From contig JAQUMN010000012.1 of the NCBI GenBank assembly GCA_028718125.1, positions 37,607 through 101,606 of the forward strand: 64,000 nucleotides of DNA. Direction: 5' to 3'. The notes under the pieces are model-generated. The model was not told where the DNA came from and did not search any database. It saw nothing but the letters and a program-made list of their open reading frames with translations. The position numbers and the translations under genes were made by a program. Below are positions 18,544 through 27,955 of this stretch, piece by piece. Position 1 is the stretch's first letter; the number at the start of each line of letters is the position of its first letter. The stretch comes from Kiritimatiellia bacterium (lineage in GTDB: Bacteria; Verrucomicrobiota; Kiritimatiellia; JAAZAB01).

Positions 18544-19056
18544 CTACCAGTCAATCCCTTTGCGGCATTTGACCCCGGCATTGAATGGATGCTTGCGCGC
18601 CTGGATGACCGATACCATGTGGGCCTGCTTGATCAGGCGCGGATGGGCTCCTCGGCCGGTAAACACCAGGTCAACCGGCGCCGGCTTTTTGGCAATGAGT
18701 TGCAGAAGATCATCCACTGAAATCAGGCCGCAGGTGACCGCGCAGTTGGCTTCATCGGCAATGATCAGAGTGTAAAGGCCGCCAAGCATGGCCTTCCGCA
18801 GGGAAACCAGGCCGCGCCGGGCGGCGGCAATTTCGGCTGCGGTCGGCCGGCCTTTCACGAAGCGGCCGCATCCGAATTGCCGGACCGTGATTTCGGGAAA
18901 TCGCCGCAAGGCCTTGATTTCGCTGAAATCGCCTTTTTTCAGGAATTGGCCGAAATAAACCTTGAGGCCGGCGCCGGCCGAGCGCAGGGCCAAACCCAGC
19001 GCGGCCGTGGTTTTGCCTTTGCCGTTGCCGGTGTAGATATGAACGCAGCCTTGCAT
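18544..19056 (-). CDS. btuR: Cob(I)yrinic acid a,c-diamide adenosyltransferase (BtuR/CobO type)
   Basis: This enzyme adds the adenosyl group to corrinoids, for synthesis or salvage of adenosylcobalamin. The 170-residue protein has the P-loop GNGKGKTT (residues 10-17) at the N-terminus and TLIIADEANCAV near 95-106, both characteristic of the family. It stands alone. A corrinoid-type UroD-family protein at 49.4 kb would be one possible consumer of cobalamin in this genome. Confidence 0.93.
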   Translation of the reverse strand: MQGCVHIYTGNGKGKTTAALGLALRSAGAGLKVYFGQFLKKGDFSEIKALRRFPEITVRQFGCGRFVKGRPTAAEIAAARRGLVSLRKAMLGGLYTLIIADEANCAVTCGLISVDDLLQLIAKKPAPVDLVFTGRGAHPRLIKQAHMVSVIQARKHPFNAGVKCRKGIDW

Positions 19057-19138
19057 AGTATATGATTCGTTAATTCAGGTGTTGGCGATAGATCTGGCCA
19101 CAAATCTGCGAATTATCAAATGATCGAATCGTCTTTTA

Positions 19139-20179
19139 TCAGACCCGCATGGGCGCGGGATTTTCAGGGAAGCGCCGGCTTAATTCCATGACCTGGGCGA
19201 ATGGCAGCATGCCGTCGGTCGTGCTGGGATGAGTCAGGCAGGCGGCGGCCGCGGCGGCGCCCAGACGCATGGCTTCCATATAGTCCCAAGCCTCATGAAT
19301 CCCGTAGAGCATGCCGGCGCAAAAAGCGTCGCCGGCGCCGGCCGTGCCCTTGATGAAGCCGGGTGGCAAGCTCAGCGAGCCGCGTGAAAAACAACGGCCA
19401 TCGCGCGTGCGCAGGTAGGCGCCCTCCGGCATGTGCACAACCGCCAGTTCCATCCGGCCCATGGCGAACAGGGTTTCCACGGCATCCACGACCGCGGCGG
19501 CATCCAGCCGGCCCTGGGCGTTGCGAACCTTATGGCCGGTGGTGCGGCCGGTTTCGATCTCATTTAAAATCAAATAATCAGTATGGCGCAGGGAAGGAGG
19601 CACAATTTTGCTGAAACGGTCGCTGTCTTCGCTTACGACGTCCACGCTGGTCTTAATGCCCTCAGCCTGCGCCATGTGCAGGAGCCGGGCTGCCACCGTG
19701 CCGTATTCCGTATCCGGCTTATCCATGCCGTCGAGCAACAGCAGGTAGCCCAGGTGAAATATGCGGCAAGTCAGCTGCTTGAGCGGCACATGCTCGATGC
19801 CGAATTTGGCATTGGCGCCGCGGCGGTAATAGAATGAGCGGTCTGTGGTTCCCGCTTCCGTCATTACGTCGGTGTAGGCCGTGGCTTCGCGATCCAGCGT
19901 GATCAGGCTGGTCATGTCAATGCCCAAGTCGCAGCAGGTGCGCCGGACGAACTCGCCCGGACTGTCTTCGCCAATCACCCCGATGCCGTAAAGCGGGAAG
20001 GGCGCCCCCATCCTGGCCAGGTCCACGAGCGTGTTGAAGGCGGCGCCGCCCGTGCCCCGCGTTTCCGAGAGAATGTTGCCCAGCATGCCGCGGGCGGGAA
20101 GCCGGTCAATGACCTTGACGTTGTCTACGATCCAGTTGCCGGCGCCGGCAATACCATTGCGTTTGTCAGGAAAATTCAT
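19139..20179 (-). CDS. PfkB-family carbohydrate kinase
   Basis: A 346-residue ribokinase-fold sugar kinase. The N-terminal GTGGAAFNTLVDLARMG matches the substrate-side signature. GTAGAGDAFCAGML near residue 280 is the second PfkB signature, with the catalytic Asp in GAGDAF. The sugar phosphorylated cannot be deduced; adenosine, fructose or 2-keto-3-deoxygluconate are possibilities. It lies on the minus strand beside btuR without obvious coupling. Confidence 0.88.
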   Translation of the reverse strand: MNFPDKRNGIAGAGNWIVDNVKVIDRLPARGMLGNILSETRGTGGAAFNTLVDLARMGAPFPLYGIGVIGEDSPGEFVRRTCCDLGIDMTSLITLDREATAYTDVMTEAGTTDRSFYYRRGANAKFGIEHVPLKQLTCRIFHLGYLLLLDGMDKPDTEYGTVAARLLHMAQAEGIKTSVDVVSEDSDRFSKIVPPSLRHTDYLILNEIETGRTTGHKVRNAQGRLDAAAVVDAVETLFAMGRMELAVVHMPEGAYLRTRDGRCFSRGSLSLPPGFIKGTAGAGDAFCAGMLYGIHEAWDYMEAMRLGAAAAAACLTHPSTTDGMLPFAQVMELSRRFPENPAPMRV

Positions 20180-20272
20180 TGAAAAAAGGCTGGAGGCCGC
20201 CGGCTGAGAGCTGTAACCGATTCTTGACCACGGTCAACAGCCCGCGGGCCCCGGCCGTCTATCTTCCGCCAC

Positions 20273-20347
20273 TGGCGCCCCCTGCGGGAGTCGAACCCAC
20301 CTTACCAGGATGAGAACCTGGCGTCCTGACCGATAGACGAAGGGGGC
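20273..20347 (-). tRNA. tRNA-Glu (anticodon CTC)
   Basis: On the minus strand the acceptor GCCCCCT pairs with AGGGGGC. The anticodon stem CCAGG/CCTGG encloses the loop TTCTCAT with anticodon CTC, and the T arm has GTGGG TTCGACT CCCGC. The CCA end is encoded at 20275-20273. All arms fold, so this is an intact gene reading GAG codons. Confidence 0.93.
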
Positions 20348-20454
20348 CATCCGGAAAAATTTACGATTTTCGATTTATGATTGCCGATCGTGTTCTTTGC
20401 GGTTAATAATCTGCATGTCTATGGATCGGGCCGCGATCACATTTTAATTCCTGA

Positions 20455-20483
20455 TTGCATTTCAGTAAACGGCGCACTATGAT
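20455..20483 (+). promoter_or_regulatory. Candidate sigma-70-type promoter of the malic enzyme gene
   Basis: TTGCAT (20455-20460) and TATGAT (20478-20483) are separated by 17 bases. Transcription would begin around 20490, within a few bases of the ATG at 20494. There is no Shine-Dalgarno, so the message may be nearly leaderless. Confidence 0.5.
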
Positions 20484-20493
20484 ATGAAATCTT

Positions 20494-21801
20494 ATGAGTA
20501 ATTGTCGAGCAGAAATACTAAAATACCATGAGGGCGGTAAAGTCGGCACGCTCCTGACCAAGGTGCTGGATGGTCCGGAGACGCTCAGCCTGGCCTATAC
20601 GCCCGGGGTTGCCCTCCCGGTGAAGGAGATTGCCCAGACTCCGGACATGGTCTATCAATGCACGGCCAAGGGCAACCTGGTGGCTGTGGTAAGCGATGGT
20701 ACTGCCATCTTGGGTTTGGGAGACCTGGGGGCCACGGCCAGCATCCCGGTCATGGAAGGCAAAGCCGTGCTCTTCAAAGCGTTTGGCGATGTGGATGCCT
20801 GGCCGGCGCCGGTGGAGTTTTGCCGCCTGAACGGCGGGCGAACCGGCAAAACCGATCCCGAACGGGTCATTGACACTGTGGCGCGATTGGCCTGCATGTA
20901 CGGCGGGATAAACCTGGAAGATATCGCCGCCCCCGCCTGTTTCGAGATCGAGCGCCGGCTGGATGAGATGCTCGATATTCCCGTGTTCCATGACGACCAG
21001 TGGGGCACCGCGGTCATCACCCTGTCCGGAGTTTTTAATTACGGCAAATTGGCCAGTCATCAACTGGCCGATCTGCGCGTCGTGATCAACGGCGCCGGCG
21101 CTGCCGGGATCCGGATAGCCGACATGCTTAAAGAGGCCGGGGTTCTTTCCATTGTCATGTGCGATTCCAAAGGCGTCATCCACGACAGCCGAACCGACTT
21201 GAACGAGATGAAACGGCGCTATGCCGTAAAAACGGCCAGCCGCACGCTGGAGGAGGCGCTCCGCGGCGCGCATATATTTATTGGCGTTTCGGCGGCTGAC
21301 TGTCTGCAGCCGGCTTGGATTAAAGACATGGCGTCTTTCCCGGCCATTTTTGCCATGGCCAATCCTAATCCGGAAATCCAACCCGACAAGGTTGCGGCGG
21401 TTTTCGGCCGGAAGCCTTACGTCATGGCCACCGGCCGGTCCGATTATCCTAACCAGATCAACAATGTCCTGGGCTTCCCGTTCCTGTTCCGTGGCGCGCT
21501 GGATATGCGCGCTAAGACCATCAATATGGCGATGAAAAGGGCGGCGGCCCAGGCGCTGGCGGACCTGGCCCGTTTGCCGGTGCCGGAGGAAATGAAAATC
21601 GTCTACAAGGATGCCGGGCTGAGCTTCGGTCCCGGCTACATCGTCCCAAAACCGTTTGATTGCCGCCTGTTCACGGAAGTACCATTGGCTGTGGCGCGCG
21701 CGGCCGTCGAATCCGGCGTGGCGCGCAAGGCGGAAACGCTAAAGGACTATCCGCGGCAGTTGCAGCAACGCCTGAAAACCATGTGGCGGGAGCAGTCATG
21801 A
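20494..21801 (+). CDS. maeB: NAD(P)-dependent malic enzyme
   Basis: Oxidative decarboxylation of malate to pyruvate. The 435-residue protein has SLAYTPGVA with the catalytic Tyr, and GNLVAVVSDGTAILGLGDLG. INLEDIAAPACFEIE and IPVFHDDQWGTA supply the metal ligands, and a Rossmann domain starts at VINGAGAAGI. There is no phosphotransacetylase-like C-terminal domain, so it is the short bacterial form. NAD versus NADP preference cannot be told. Confidence 0.95.
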   Translation: MSNCRAEILKYHEGGKVGTLLTKVLDGPETLSLAYTPGVALPVKEIAQTPDMVYQCTAKGNLVAVVSDGTAILGLGDLGATASIPVMEGKAVLFKAFGDVDAWPAPVEFCRLNGGRTGKTDPERVIDTVARLACMYGGINLEDIAAPACFEIERRLDEMLDIPVFHDDQWGTAVITLSGVFNYGKLASHQLADLRVVINGAGAAGIRIADMLKEAGVLSIVMCDSKGVIHDSRTDLNEMKRRYAVKTASRTLEEALRGAHIFIGVSAADCLQPAWIKDMASFPAIFAMANPNPEIQPDKVAAVFGRKPYVMATGRSDYPNQINNVLGFPFLFRGALDMRAKTINMAMKRAAAQALADLARLPVPEEMKIVYKDAGLSFGPGYIVPKPFDCRLFTEVPLAVARAAVESGVARKAETLKDYPRQLQQRLKTMWREQS

Positions 21802-21856
21802 AAGTTTTCGTTAAACGTTCACGCTTCAATCATCACGCAATCCGAGTATCCAAGTT

Positions 21857-22501
21857 ATGGGCAAATCCGCTTTGGTCATGTGGGGCGGCTGGAATGGCCA
21901 CACGCCGAAAGAAATGGCTGCAATTCTGGCCGGGAAACTGAAGGAAAACGGTTTTGATGTGCTAGTCGAGAACGCCCTCACGCCGCTGGAGGACGTTGAG
22001 GCGCTGAAGAAGCTCAACCTGATCGTCCCGATGTGGACAATGGGCGAACTGTCGAAGGAGCAGTGGACGGGCCTGAATCATGCCGTTCACAGTGCGGGCG
22101 TCGGCATCGCGGGGGTGCATGGCGGCATGGGCGACGCGTTCCGTGGCCACGTGCAGTATCAGTGGCTGGTCGGCGGCCAGTTCCTCGGTCATCCATACGT
22201 GGGCGAGTATACGGTTGAACTGACGGCGGTTGACAGCCCCATTACCAGGGGCATGCCGAAAAGTTTCAAGTATAACTCCGAGCAGTATTACATGAGCATT
22301 GACCCCGCCATAAACTTGCTGGCCTGCACGTCCTATGAGTTCGAAGGCCAGAAGTTCAAGATGCCCGTGATGTGGACCAAGACCTGGGGCAAAGGGCGGG
22401 TGTTCTACTCTGCGCTGGGCCACGTTGCCGAGGAGTTCCGCAAATACCCGGATGTGCTGGAAATGACCACGCGCGGAATGATCTGGGCGGCGCGCGCATA
22501 A
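21857..22501 (+). CDS. ThuA-like protein (trehalose-utilisation family)
   Basis: A 214-residue protein with the class I glutamine-amidotransferase-like fold of ThuA. Family landmarks are VMWGGWNGHTP at the start, AGVHGGMGDAF near residue 77, NSEQYYM and VFYSALGHVAEEF near the end. ThuA proteins take part in sugar (trehalose and related disaccharide) catabolism, usually with a 3-keto-sugar dehydrogenase. A Gfo/Idh oxidoreductase follows directly, which fits that pairing. Confidence 0.88.
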   Translation: MGKSALVMWGGWNGHTPKEMAAILAGKLKENGFDVLVENALTPLEDVEALKKLNLIVPMWTMGELSKEQWTGLNHAVHSAGVGIAGVHGGMGDAFRGHVQYQWLVGGQFLGHPYVGEYTVELTAVDSPITRGMPKSFKYNSEQYYMSIDPAINLLACTSYEFEGQKFKMPVMWTKTWGKGRVFYSALGHVAEEFRKYPDVLEMTTRGMIWAARA

Positions 22502-22522
22502 TCACAAAGAAAAGGCGTGACC

Positions 22523-23632
22523 ATGGATAAAGTCAAAGTCGGCATTATCGGTTGCGGCAACATCAGCGGTAAATATTTCAAGACGATGCGCGAGGTCTAC
22601 AGCCACATCCTTGATGTGGCGGCGTGTGCGGACCTGGCCCCGGCGCGCGCCAGGGCCAAGGCGGCGGAATACCCGGGAGTGGAGGCCATGGCGGTCAGGA
22701 AACTCCTGGCTGACCCCGAGATCAAGATCGTGGTGAATCTGACCATCCCGAAGGCGCATTACAAAGTGGCCATGCAAGTGCTCAAAGCCGGCAAAAATGT
22801 CTACAGCGAGAAGCCGCTGGCGATCACGCGTGCCCAGGGCAAAAAACTGCTCGCGCTGGCCAAGGAAAAGAACCTGCTCATTGGCAACGCGCCGGACACT
22901 TTTATGGGCGGCGGCATCCAGACCTGCCGCAAGCTGATTGATGACGGCGTTATCGGCGAACCGGTTGCGGCCACGGCGTTCGTAATGTTCCGTGGCCACG
23001 AGCACTGGCACCCGGATCCGGAATTCTATTACCAGGTGGGCGGCGGCCCGATGTTCGACATGGGCCCATATTACCTGACGGCGCTGGTGAACCTGCTTGG
23101 GCCGGTTAAGCGCGTGACGGGCTCGGCGCGCATCAGCTTCCTGACCCGCACGATCACCAGCGCCAAGAAAAGCGGCCAGGTGATACCGGTGGAAGTGCCG
23201 ACGCATGTGGCAGGCATCATGGATTTTGCCGCCGGCGCCGTGGGCACAATCATTACCAGTTTTGATGTCCAAGCCAATACCCTGCCGTGTATCCAGATCT
23301 ACGGCAGCAAGGCCACGCTCGAGGTGCCGGATCCGAACGGGTTCGGCGGCGTGGTGAAAATCCGCAAGGCCGGTGAAAAAGAATGGAACAACGTGCTGCT
23401 GACGCACGAGGCGGATATCGGGCGCGGCGTAGGCGTGGCCGATATGGCCTGCTCGATTCTGCGGCCCGGTCGCCCGCACCGCGCCAGCGGTGAATTGGCC
23501 TTTCATGTGCTCGATCTCATGCTCGCGTTTCACGATTCGTCGGCCAAGGGCAGGCACGTGATCATTGAGAGTTCCTGCATGCGTCCGCCGGCCGTGCCCG
23601 CCGGCCTGGCGAAGGGTGAACTGGATAAGTAA
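22523..23632 (+). CDS. Gfo/Idh/MocA family oxidoreductase (ThuB-like position)
   Basis: A 369-residue NAD(P)-dependent dehydrogenase. Motifs are GIIGCGNISGKY, the SEKPL catalytic block and GGGPMFDMGPYYL in the C-terminal domain. I chose the ATG at 22523, 7 bases after AAAGG, rather than the in-frame GTG at 22517. It sits 21 bases after the ThuA-like gene; such pairs oxidise the C3 hydroxyl of disaccharides in known cases. The exact sugar is inference. Confidence 0.92.
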   Translation: MDKVKVGIIGCGNISGKYFKTMREVYSHILDVAACADLAPARARAKAAEYPGVEAMAVRKLLADPEIKIVVNLTIPKAHYKVAMQVLKAGKNVYSEKPLAITRAQGKKLLALAKEKNLLIGNAPDTFMGGGIQTCRKLIDDGVIGEPVAATAFVMFRGHEHWHPDPEFYYQVGGGPMFDMGPYYLTALVNLLGPVKRVTGSARISFLTRTITSAKKSGQVIPVEVPTHVAGIMDFAAGAVGTIITSFDVQANTLPCIQIYGSKATLEVPDPNGFGGVVKIRKAGEKEWNNVLLTHEADIGRGVGVADMACSILRPGRPHRASGELAFHVLDLMLAFHDSSAKGRHVIIESSCMRPPAVPAGLAKGELDK

Positions 23633-23645
23633 CGAAGGATGTCCC

Positions 23646-25232
23646 ATGAAAAAACGAGTCGGACTGTGCATCGTCGGTTTGTGCATGCTGGCGGCAAGCG
23701 GTTTCAGTCAGGCGCCGGCAGAGCCGTTGCCGCCGCCGGAAGTTCAAGATATGCCCCCCCAGGATCTCTGGAGCATGAGTCCTGAGGAAATTGCGGCGCG
23801 CGCCGCTGCCATGTTGCAGCAGGGGGAGACAAATGCTGCGATCAACATACTGATGACTTCGCATGAAATTAGTCTTCAGCAAAATGCCGCAAGGTTTAAC
23901 ATTCTGCTTAACACCCTGTTGGAGAACGGGAAACTGGCGGAAGCCGAATACGTTTATCAGGGTGCCATGGCTCAGAATGATTGCCTGCTCCGTGACTATT
24001 ACAATGTCCTTCATCAATACTATGTAAACCGGAACAATGCACCGGAATTGCTGGAATGGACGGCCAGCCTGCAAGCAAGGGCTTTGCCGCCGGATTTGCG
24101 CGGGCAGGCGTTTGCCTGGTTGTTCGAAGCCAGTCGCGCCGTGGGGCCCATGAGTCGCGTGACGAACCTGGTCCCGGTTTGTATCACCAATTTTGATGTG
24201 GCGACCTCCCGCGGCCTGCTGACCGGAGTCATTGCCGCTTATGATGGCGCCGGCGACCAGGCGTCGGCAAACAAGGTGCTGGATGCCATTGAACATACCG
24301 CGCGCCTCCCGGTCGAGTTGCGTCTGCTGGCAACCGGGCAACGCGTGAATCTCCTTTTTTCCGCCGCCCGGTGGAAAGATGCCGAAGCTCAATTCCAGAA
24401 GGAAGCCAAGGCGCTGCCGGATGGGGAATTGGCCGGATGCTTTCAGACTGCCCGGGCATGCGCCATCCGGGCCAATCAATTCGACTTGCTGGATCGCTTG
24501 TGCGCCTGGATTTTGAAGGAGCAGAAGCAAAAGCCCGGGACGTGGCAGGCCGCCGCCAGTGCGTGGCTGGAAAGCGCCAAAATACGCAAGGCGACTGCGG
24601 ATATTCCCGTGCGGTTGGAAGCGCTGATGAAAATGGGGTGTTCAAATACCAGTCTCGCTTCGTTTTATTATGAATACTGGGACGTGATCGCAAGACAGAA
24701 CAAGCCTGCCGACCTGGCCGCCCTGTTAAAGTTCAGCGACCGCCTGTACCCGGCCTTGACCAAAAAACGGGACAAGGACATGTTCCGAGTTTATACCTTC
24801 GATAGCTGCATTATTCTGGGAGAATATGAGCGAGCATTGAAAATGCTCGAAGAGCCGATGGCGAACATGAAACCTTCTACTCAACAAATTGCGGTCAACA
24901 AAGTCAAGGCGCACCTGGCCCTGCAAAAGGGAGACAAAAAGGAAGCCGTAGAACGTTTCCGGGCCTTCATGGAGACGGCGAAAAATTGGCCCGAGCCGGA
25001 AATTGACCCGGTCACCGACCTGGTATTCACGAAAGAAATGTGCCTGGGGATGAACGCCAAGCGGATTGGGGATATCTTAAGTTCCGTGAATGATGCCCCG
25101 GGAGCCCAGGCGGCTTACCAGGAAGCGCATCGCTATTTTGACGACGCGCAAAAGGAAGTCCAGGGGGATTCTCCGGAAGGCGAATATATCAAGGTCCACC
25201 AGGCCGAACTGGCTAAACTGCTGAAGAAATAA
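23646..25232 (+). CDS. Secreted repeat-containing (TPR-like) protein
   Basis: A 528-residue protein with a clear signal peptide (MKKRVGLCIVGLCMLAASG, cleavage likely after FSQA). The mature part is Ala-rich and helical with repeated hairpin-like segments (ARAAAMLQQGETNAAINIL, ENGKLAEAEYVYQGAMAQ, LGEYERALKMLEEPM), like tetratricopeptide repeats. The start at 23646 has AAGGA before it; the longer upstream frame overlaps the previous gene and is not a credible start. No enzymatic motif is seen. A scaffold role in the cell envelope is a guess. It converges with ribE, 6 bases away. Confidence 0.78.
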   Translation: MKKRVGLCIVGLCMLAASGFSQAPAEPLPPPEVQDMPPQDLWSMSPEEIAARAAAMLQQGETNAAINILMTSHEISLQQNAARFNILLNTLLENGKLAEAEYVYQGAMAQNDCLLRDYYNVLHQYYVNRNNAPELLEWTASLQARALPPDLRGQAFAWLFEASRAVGPMSRVTNLVPVCITNFDVATSRGLLTGVIAAYDGAGDQASANKVLDAIEHTARLPVELRLLATGQRVNLLFSAARWKDAEAQFQKEAKALPDGELAGCFQTARACAIRANQFDLLDRLCAWILKEQKQKPGTWQAAASAWLESAKIRKATADIPVRLEALMKMGCSNTSLASFYYEYWDVIARQNKPADLAALLKFSDRLYPALTKKRDKDMFRVYTFDSCIILGEYERALKMLEEPMANMKPSTQQIAVNKVKAHLALQKGDKKEAVERFRAFMETAKNWPEPEIDPVTDLVFTKEMCLGMNAKRIGDILSSVNDAPGAQAAYQEAHRYFDDAQKEVQGDSPEGEYIKVHQAELAKLLKK

Positions 25233-25238
25233 TTATTT

Positions 25239-25889
25239 CTATTCAGCTTCGCCGAAGCCGGCTTTGCGCAGGCGGTCCCACGTGAGCGGGGTGGGGGCTG
25301 GCTTCATCTCCAGGGTGCGGCGGACATGCTTGCCGATGAGGTCGGTTTCCAGGTTGACGGCGTCCCCTTCTTTCAGTTTGCCGAGTGCGGTGTGCTTGCA
25401 GGTGAATGGGATCAGGGCCACGGCAAACGAGCTCTCGGTTAACTCCATAATGGTCAGGCTGACTCCGTCAATGGCGATGGAGCCTTTCAATACCATGCCG
25501 CGCAGCAGGCCGGTTATGCAGGTCACCCCCAGGATCCAATCCCGCCCTTGGGCCTGGCGGCAGCTTACGGCGCCGATGCCGTCTACGTGTCCCGTGACCA
25601 TGTGGCCGCCCAACGGGTCGCCCAGCCGCAGGGCCCGCTCCAGGTTCAGGGCTGTGCCCGGGCGTTTCCCGCCCAGGGTGGTGCGCTCAAGCGTCTCCTG
25701 CAAGATGTCGCAGGCAAAGTCTTTCCCCTGGATCTGCGCGAGGGTCAGACAAGCGCCGTTAACCGCTATGCTTTCACCCGGGGTCAGCGGCGCCGGCCAG
25801 GAGGCGCCGGAGATGACCAGGCGCAGTCCGCCTGTCAGCGTTTCGCGGCGGGACAGCGTGCCAACCTGCTGGATCAAGCCGGTGAACAT
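25239..25889 (-). CDS. ribE: Riboflavin synthase (alpha chain)
   Basis: Converts two 6,7-dimethyl-8-ribityllumazine to riboflavin. The 216-residue protein starts MFTGLI, as the family does, and has two tandem lumazine-binding domains. Each carries a GD/GxxVN-type motif: SIAVNGACLT with GGHMVTGHVDG in the first, and SIAIDGVSLT in the second. The ATG at 25889 has GGAG upstream; a longer frame to 25964 is ignored. It is the last gene of the riboflavin run. Confidence 0.95.
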   Translation of the reverse strand: MFTGLIQQVGTLSRRETLTGGLRLVISGASWPAPLTPGESIAVNGACLTLAQIQGKDFACDILQETLERTTLGGKRPGTALNLERALRLGDPLGGHMVTGHVDGIGAVSCRQAQGRDWILGVTCITGLLRGMVLKGSIAIDGVSLTIMELTESSFAVALIPFTCKHTALGKLKEGDAVNLETDLIGKHVRRTLEMKPAPTPLTWDRLRKAGFGEAE

Positions 25890-25938
25890 TTCCAAACTCC
25901 AAAAAATGTAGAATGATTCACGGGAATAATCCGATTGT

Positions 25939-26018
25939 TTAACCGCAAAAAACGCAGAGAACACAAAAGGGAAATAACACTTTAGATTCCATGCGATCTT
26001 TGTGTTCTCTGCGGTTAA
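25939..26018. repeat. Long hairpin repeat (AACCGCAAA...GCAGAGAACAC type), copy 1
   Basis: TTAACCGCAAAAAACGCAGAG on the left is the inverse of the right arm ending in CTCTGCGGTTAA, with an imperfect stem of about 25 bp. It separates ribD from ribE. Related copies lie at 32066, 41794 and 42312. Confidence 0.8.
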
Positions 26019-26019
26019 T

Positions 26020-27117
26020 TCACATGGGCCTTGCTTTTATTAATATATCCTGCCCCATTCGCCGGCATTCGGTAAAGATCAATTTTGGCGCGTCGGCGAG
26101 CGGCCAGCCGGCGCCGCCCACGACTCCCGGCGCCTTTTTGCCGCCGATAATGCAGGGCGCAATAAAAAAACGGAACTCGTTGACCAGGCCGGCGCGAATC
26201 AGGGAGGCCGCCAGTTCGCCGCCGCCCTCGCACAGAATATGCAGGCATCCAAGGCCTCCGAGTTTTTTCATGAGTGCGGCCAGCGAAACTCTGCCCTGCG
26301 ACTCTGGCAGGACCCAGACCTGGGCGCCGCGCGCCCGCCAGGCAGTCTGCCGGCGCGCCGGACACCGGCGGGTGGTGGCGATAATCGTTTGAGCCTGATG
26401 GCCGTCAGTTAAAATCTGCGCGTTGGCGGGCAGGGTTCCCCGGGTATCCACCACGATCCGCCATGGGCGGCGCCCGCCCGGGGGCTTGGGTAATAGCGAC
26501 GGATCGTCGGCAAGCGCCGAGCCGGCGCCGACCAGGATGGCGTCGGCGCTGCGACGCCAGGCCTGAACCTGCCGACGGGCCGCCGGTCCTGTTATCCATC
26601 GGGACCTTCCACACTCATCGGCGATTTTGCCGTCCAGCGATATCGCCACTTTCAGGGTCAGGTAAGGGCGGAGCGTTCGAATCCATTGCGTAAATGGTGC
26701 GATCAATTTTCGCGCTTCGGGCGCGCCAAAGTCTTCAATTACCTCAACCCCGGCCTTGCGCAGGATGGCCGCGCCCCGGCCGTTATGCCTGGGATTAGGG
26801 TCGCGCGCGGCCATGACCACGCGCCGAATGCCCGACTGGATAATGGCGCGCGTGCACGGTGGCGTGCGGCCCTGGGTACAGCAGGGTTCAAGCGTGACGT
26901 ACAGCGTGGAGTTCCTGGCACGCGCACCTGCATCCTGAATGGCCAGCGCCTCGGCATGGAGTCCGCCGGAGCGGTGATGCCAGCCCTGGCCGACCGCGTG
27001 ATGAGCGCGCACGATTACAGCGCCCACGGGTGGATTGGGGCGCGTCAGTCCCACGCCCCGCCGGGCCAGCGCCAGCGCGCGCGCCATCCAGTAATTGTGG
27101 TTTAATCGGCTGGTCAT
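26020..27117 (-). CDS. ribD: Bifunctional riboflavin deaminase/reductase RibD
   Basis: RibD deaminates and then reduces the pyrimidine intermediate of riboflavin synthesis. The 365-residue protein has the zinc deaminase domain first (GGLHAEALAI and TLEPCCTQGRTPPC), then the NADPH reductase domain (VAISLDGKIADECGRSRWITG, then VGAGSALADDP and LCEGGGELAASLI). The ATG at 27117 was preferred over an in-frame TTG at 27126. It is the fourth gene of the riboflavin run. Confidence 0.96.
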   Translation of the reverse strand: MTSRLNHNYWMARALALARRGVGLTRPNPPVGAVIVRAHHAVGQGWHHRSGGLHAEALAIQDAGARARNSTLYVTLEPCCTQGRTPPCTRAIIQSGIRRVVMAARDPNPRHNGRGAAILRKAGVEVIEDFGAPEARKLIAPFTQWIRTLRPYLTLKVAISLDGKIADECGRSRWITGPAARRQVQAWRRSADAILVGAGSALADDPSLLPKPPGGRRPWRIVVDTRGTLPANAQILTDGHQAQTIIATTRRCPARRQTAWRARGAQVWVLPESQGRVSLAALMKKLGGLGCLHILCEGGGELAASLIRAGLVNEFRFFIAPCIIGGKKAPGVVGGAGWPLADAPKLIFTECRRMGQDILIKARPM

Positions 27118-27224
27118 AAGTGGCAATCAAAATGCAGAATGCAGAATGAAGAATGTAAAAACCCGAATTTGCCAAGACAAAAGGTTGTCAGTGTTGTGCC
27201 TCACGCGGACGGGTTACGCTAATT

Positions 27225-27713
27225 TCACGGATAACGAACTTTTTTCTCCGGGCTGGTGTCTGGCGTCCGTTGTCCGGCGTCTGTCCTCGCACTCGCCTCA
27301 CGGCTGGGACGGTTCAAATCTTTGCGGGCGCGGTCAAGGATGCCGTTGACAAATTTACCGGATTCGTTGGAGCTGAAGCGCTTGGCTATATCCACGGCTT
27401 CGTTGATCGAAACCACCGGGGGAACGTCCGGCCGAAACAGCATTTCAAAAAGGGCCAGGCGCATGACGTTCCGGTCCACGGCGTTCATGCGCCTGACGTC
27501 CCAGTTATCGGCATAGGTCTGAATGCGCTCGTCAAGCTCGTGAAGATGATCCAGGACCCCCTGGATCAATTCCATGACAAACGGACGTGATTCCGGGTCC
27601 ACATTTTGGAGCGCCCAGAAATCGCCCAGGGACCGGTCTGTATCGCCGGAGTTAAAATCATGCTGAAAGAGAAATTGTACCGCCCATTCGCGGCAAAATC
27701 GCCGGGTTGTCAT
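27225..27713 (-). CDS. nusB: Transcription antitermination factor NusB
   Basis: A 162-residue NusB with the canonical start FCREWAVQFLFQ and the closing signature SINEAVDIAKRFSSNESGKF, then VNGILD. It binds boxA RNA with NusE in rRNA antitermination. Association of nusB with ribH is widespread in bacteria. The last 25 or so residues (from about residue 138) are not NusB-like. They are encoded by an intergenic repeat sharing TPDTSPEKK with the tail of AspS at 55.4 kb. Confidence 0.95.
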   Translation of the reverse strand: MTTRRFCREWAVQFLFQHDFNSGDTDRSLGDFWALQNVDPESRPFVMELIQGVLDHLHELDERIQTYADNWDVRRMNAVDRNVMRLALFEMLFRPDVPPVVSINEAVDIAKRFSSNESGKFVNGILDRARKDLNRPSREASARTDAGQRTPDTSPEKKVRYP

Positions 27714-27777
27714 GTCTTTCTTTCCTGTCCCAAAGGAGCAGTTGCTGCTTTAGCGGCTTAATTCAATGAACCAGAAT

Positions 27778-27908
27778 TTCAAAGTATATTCACTCTCCCT
27801 CGGGAGAGGGCAGGATGAGGAGCATCGTTCTGAGTTTCCCCGCACCCGATCCCGATGCGCTTCGCGATCAGGATCGACCTCTCCCTCGGGAGAGGCGAAA
27901 TAGTTGCC
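27778..27908. repeat. CTCTCCC hairpin repeat, copy 1
   Basis: Two short hairpins (CTCTCCCTCGGGAGAG each) bracket GATGAGGAG and CACCCGATC words. The 131 bp unit aligns over its length with 45697-45838, including flanking TTTCAAAGT and AGTTGCC. It lies between nusB and ribH. Confidence 0.75.
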
Positions 27909-27955
27909 GAAGGCCTTCCCATTCAGGTTGTCCACCAGTGCGGTGACGCACCCGG

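Noticed and set aside
22502..23686. 394-residue open frame on the minus strand
   Set aside because: It is antisense to a well-supported Gfo/Idh oxidoreductase and has no family features.
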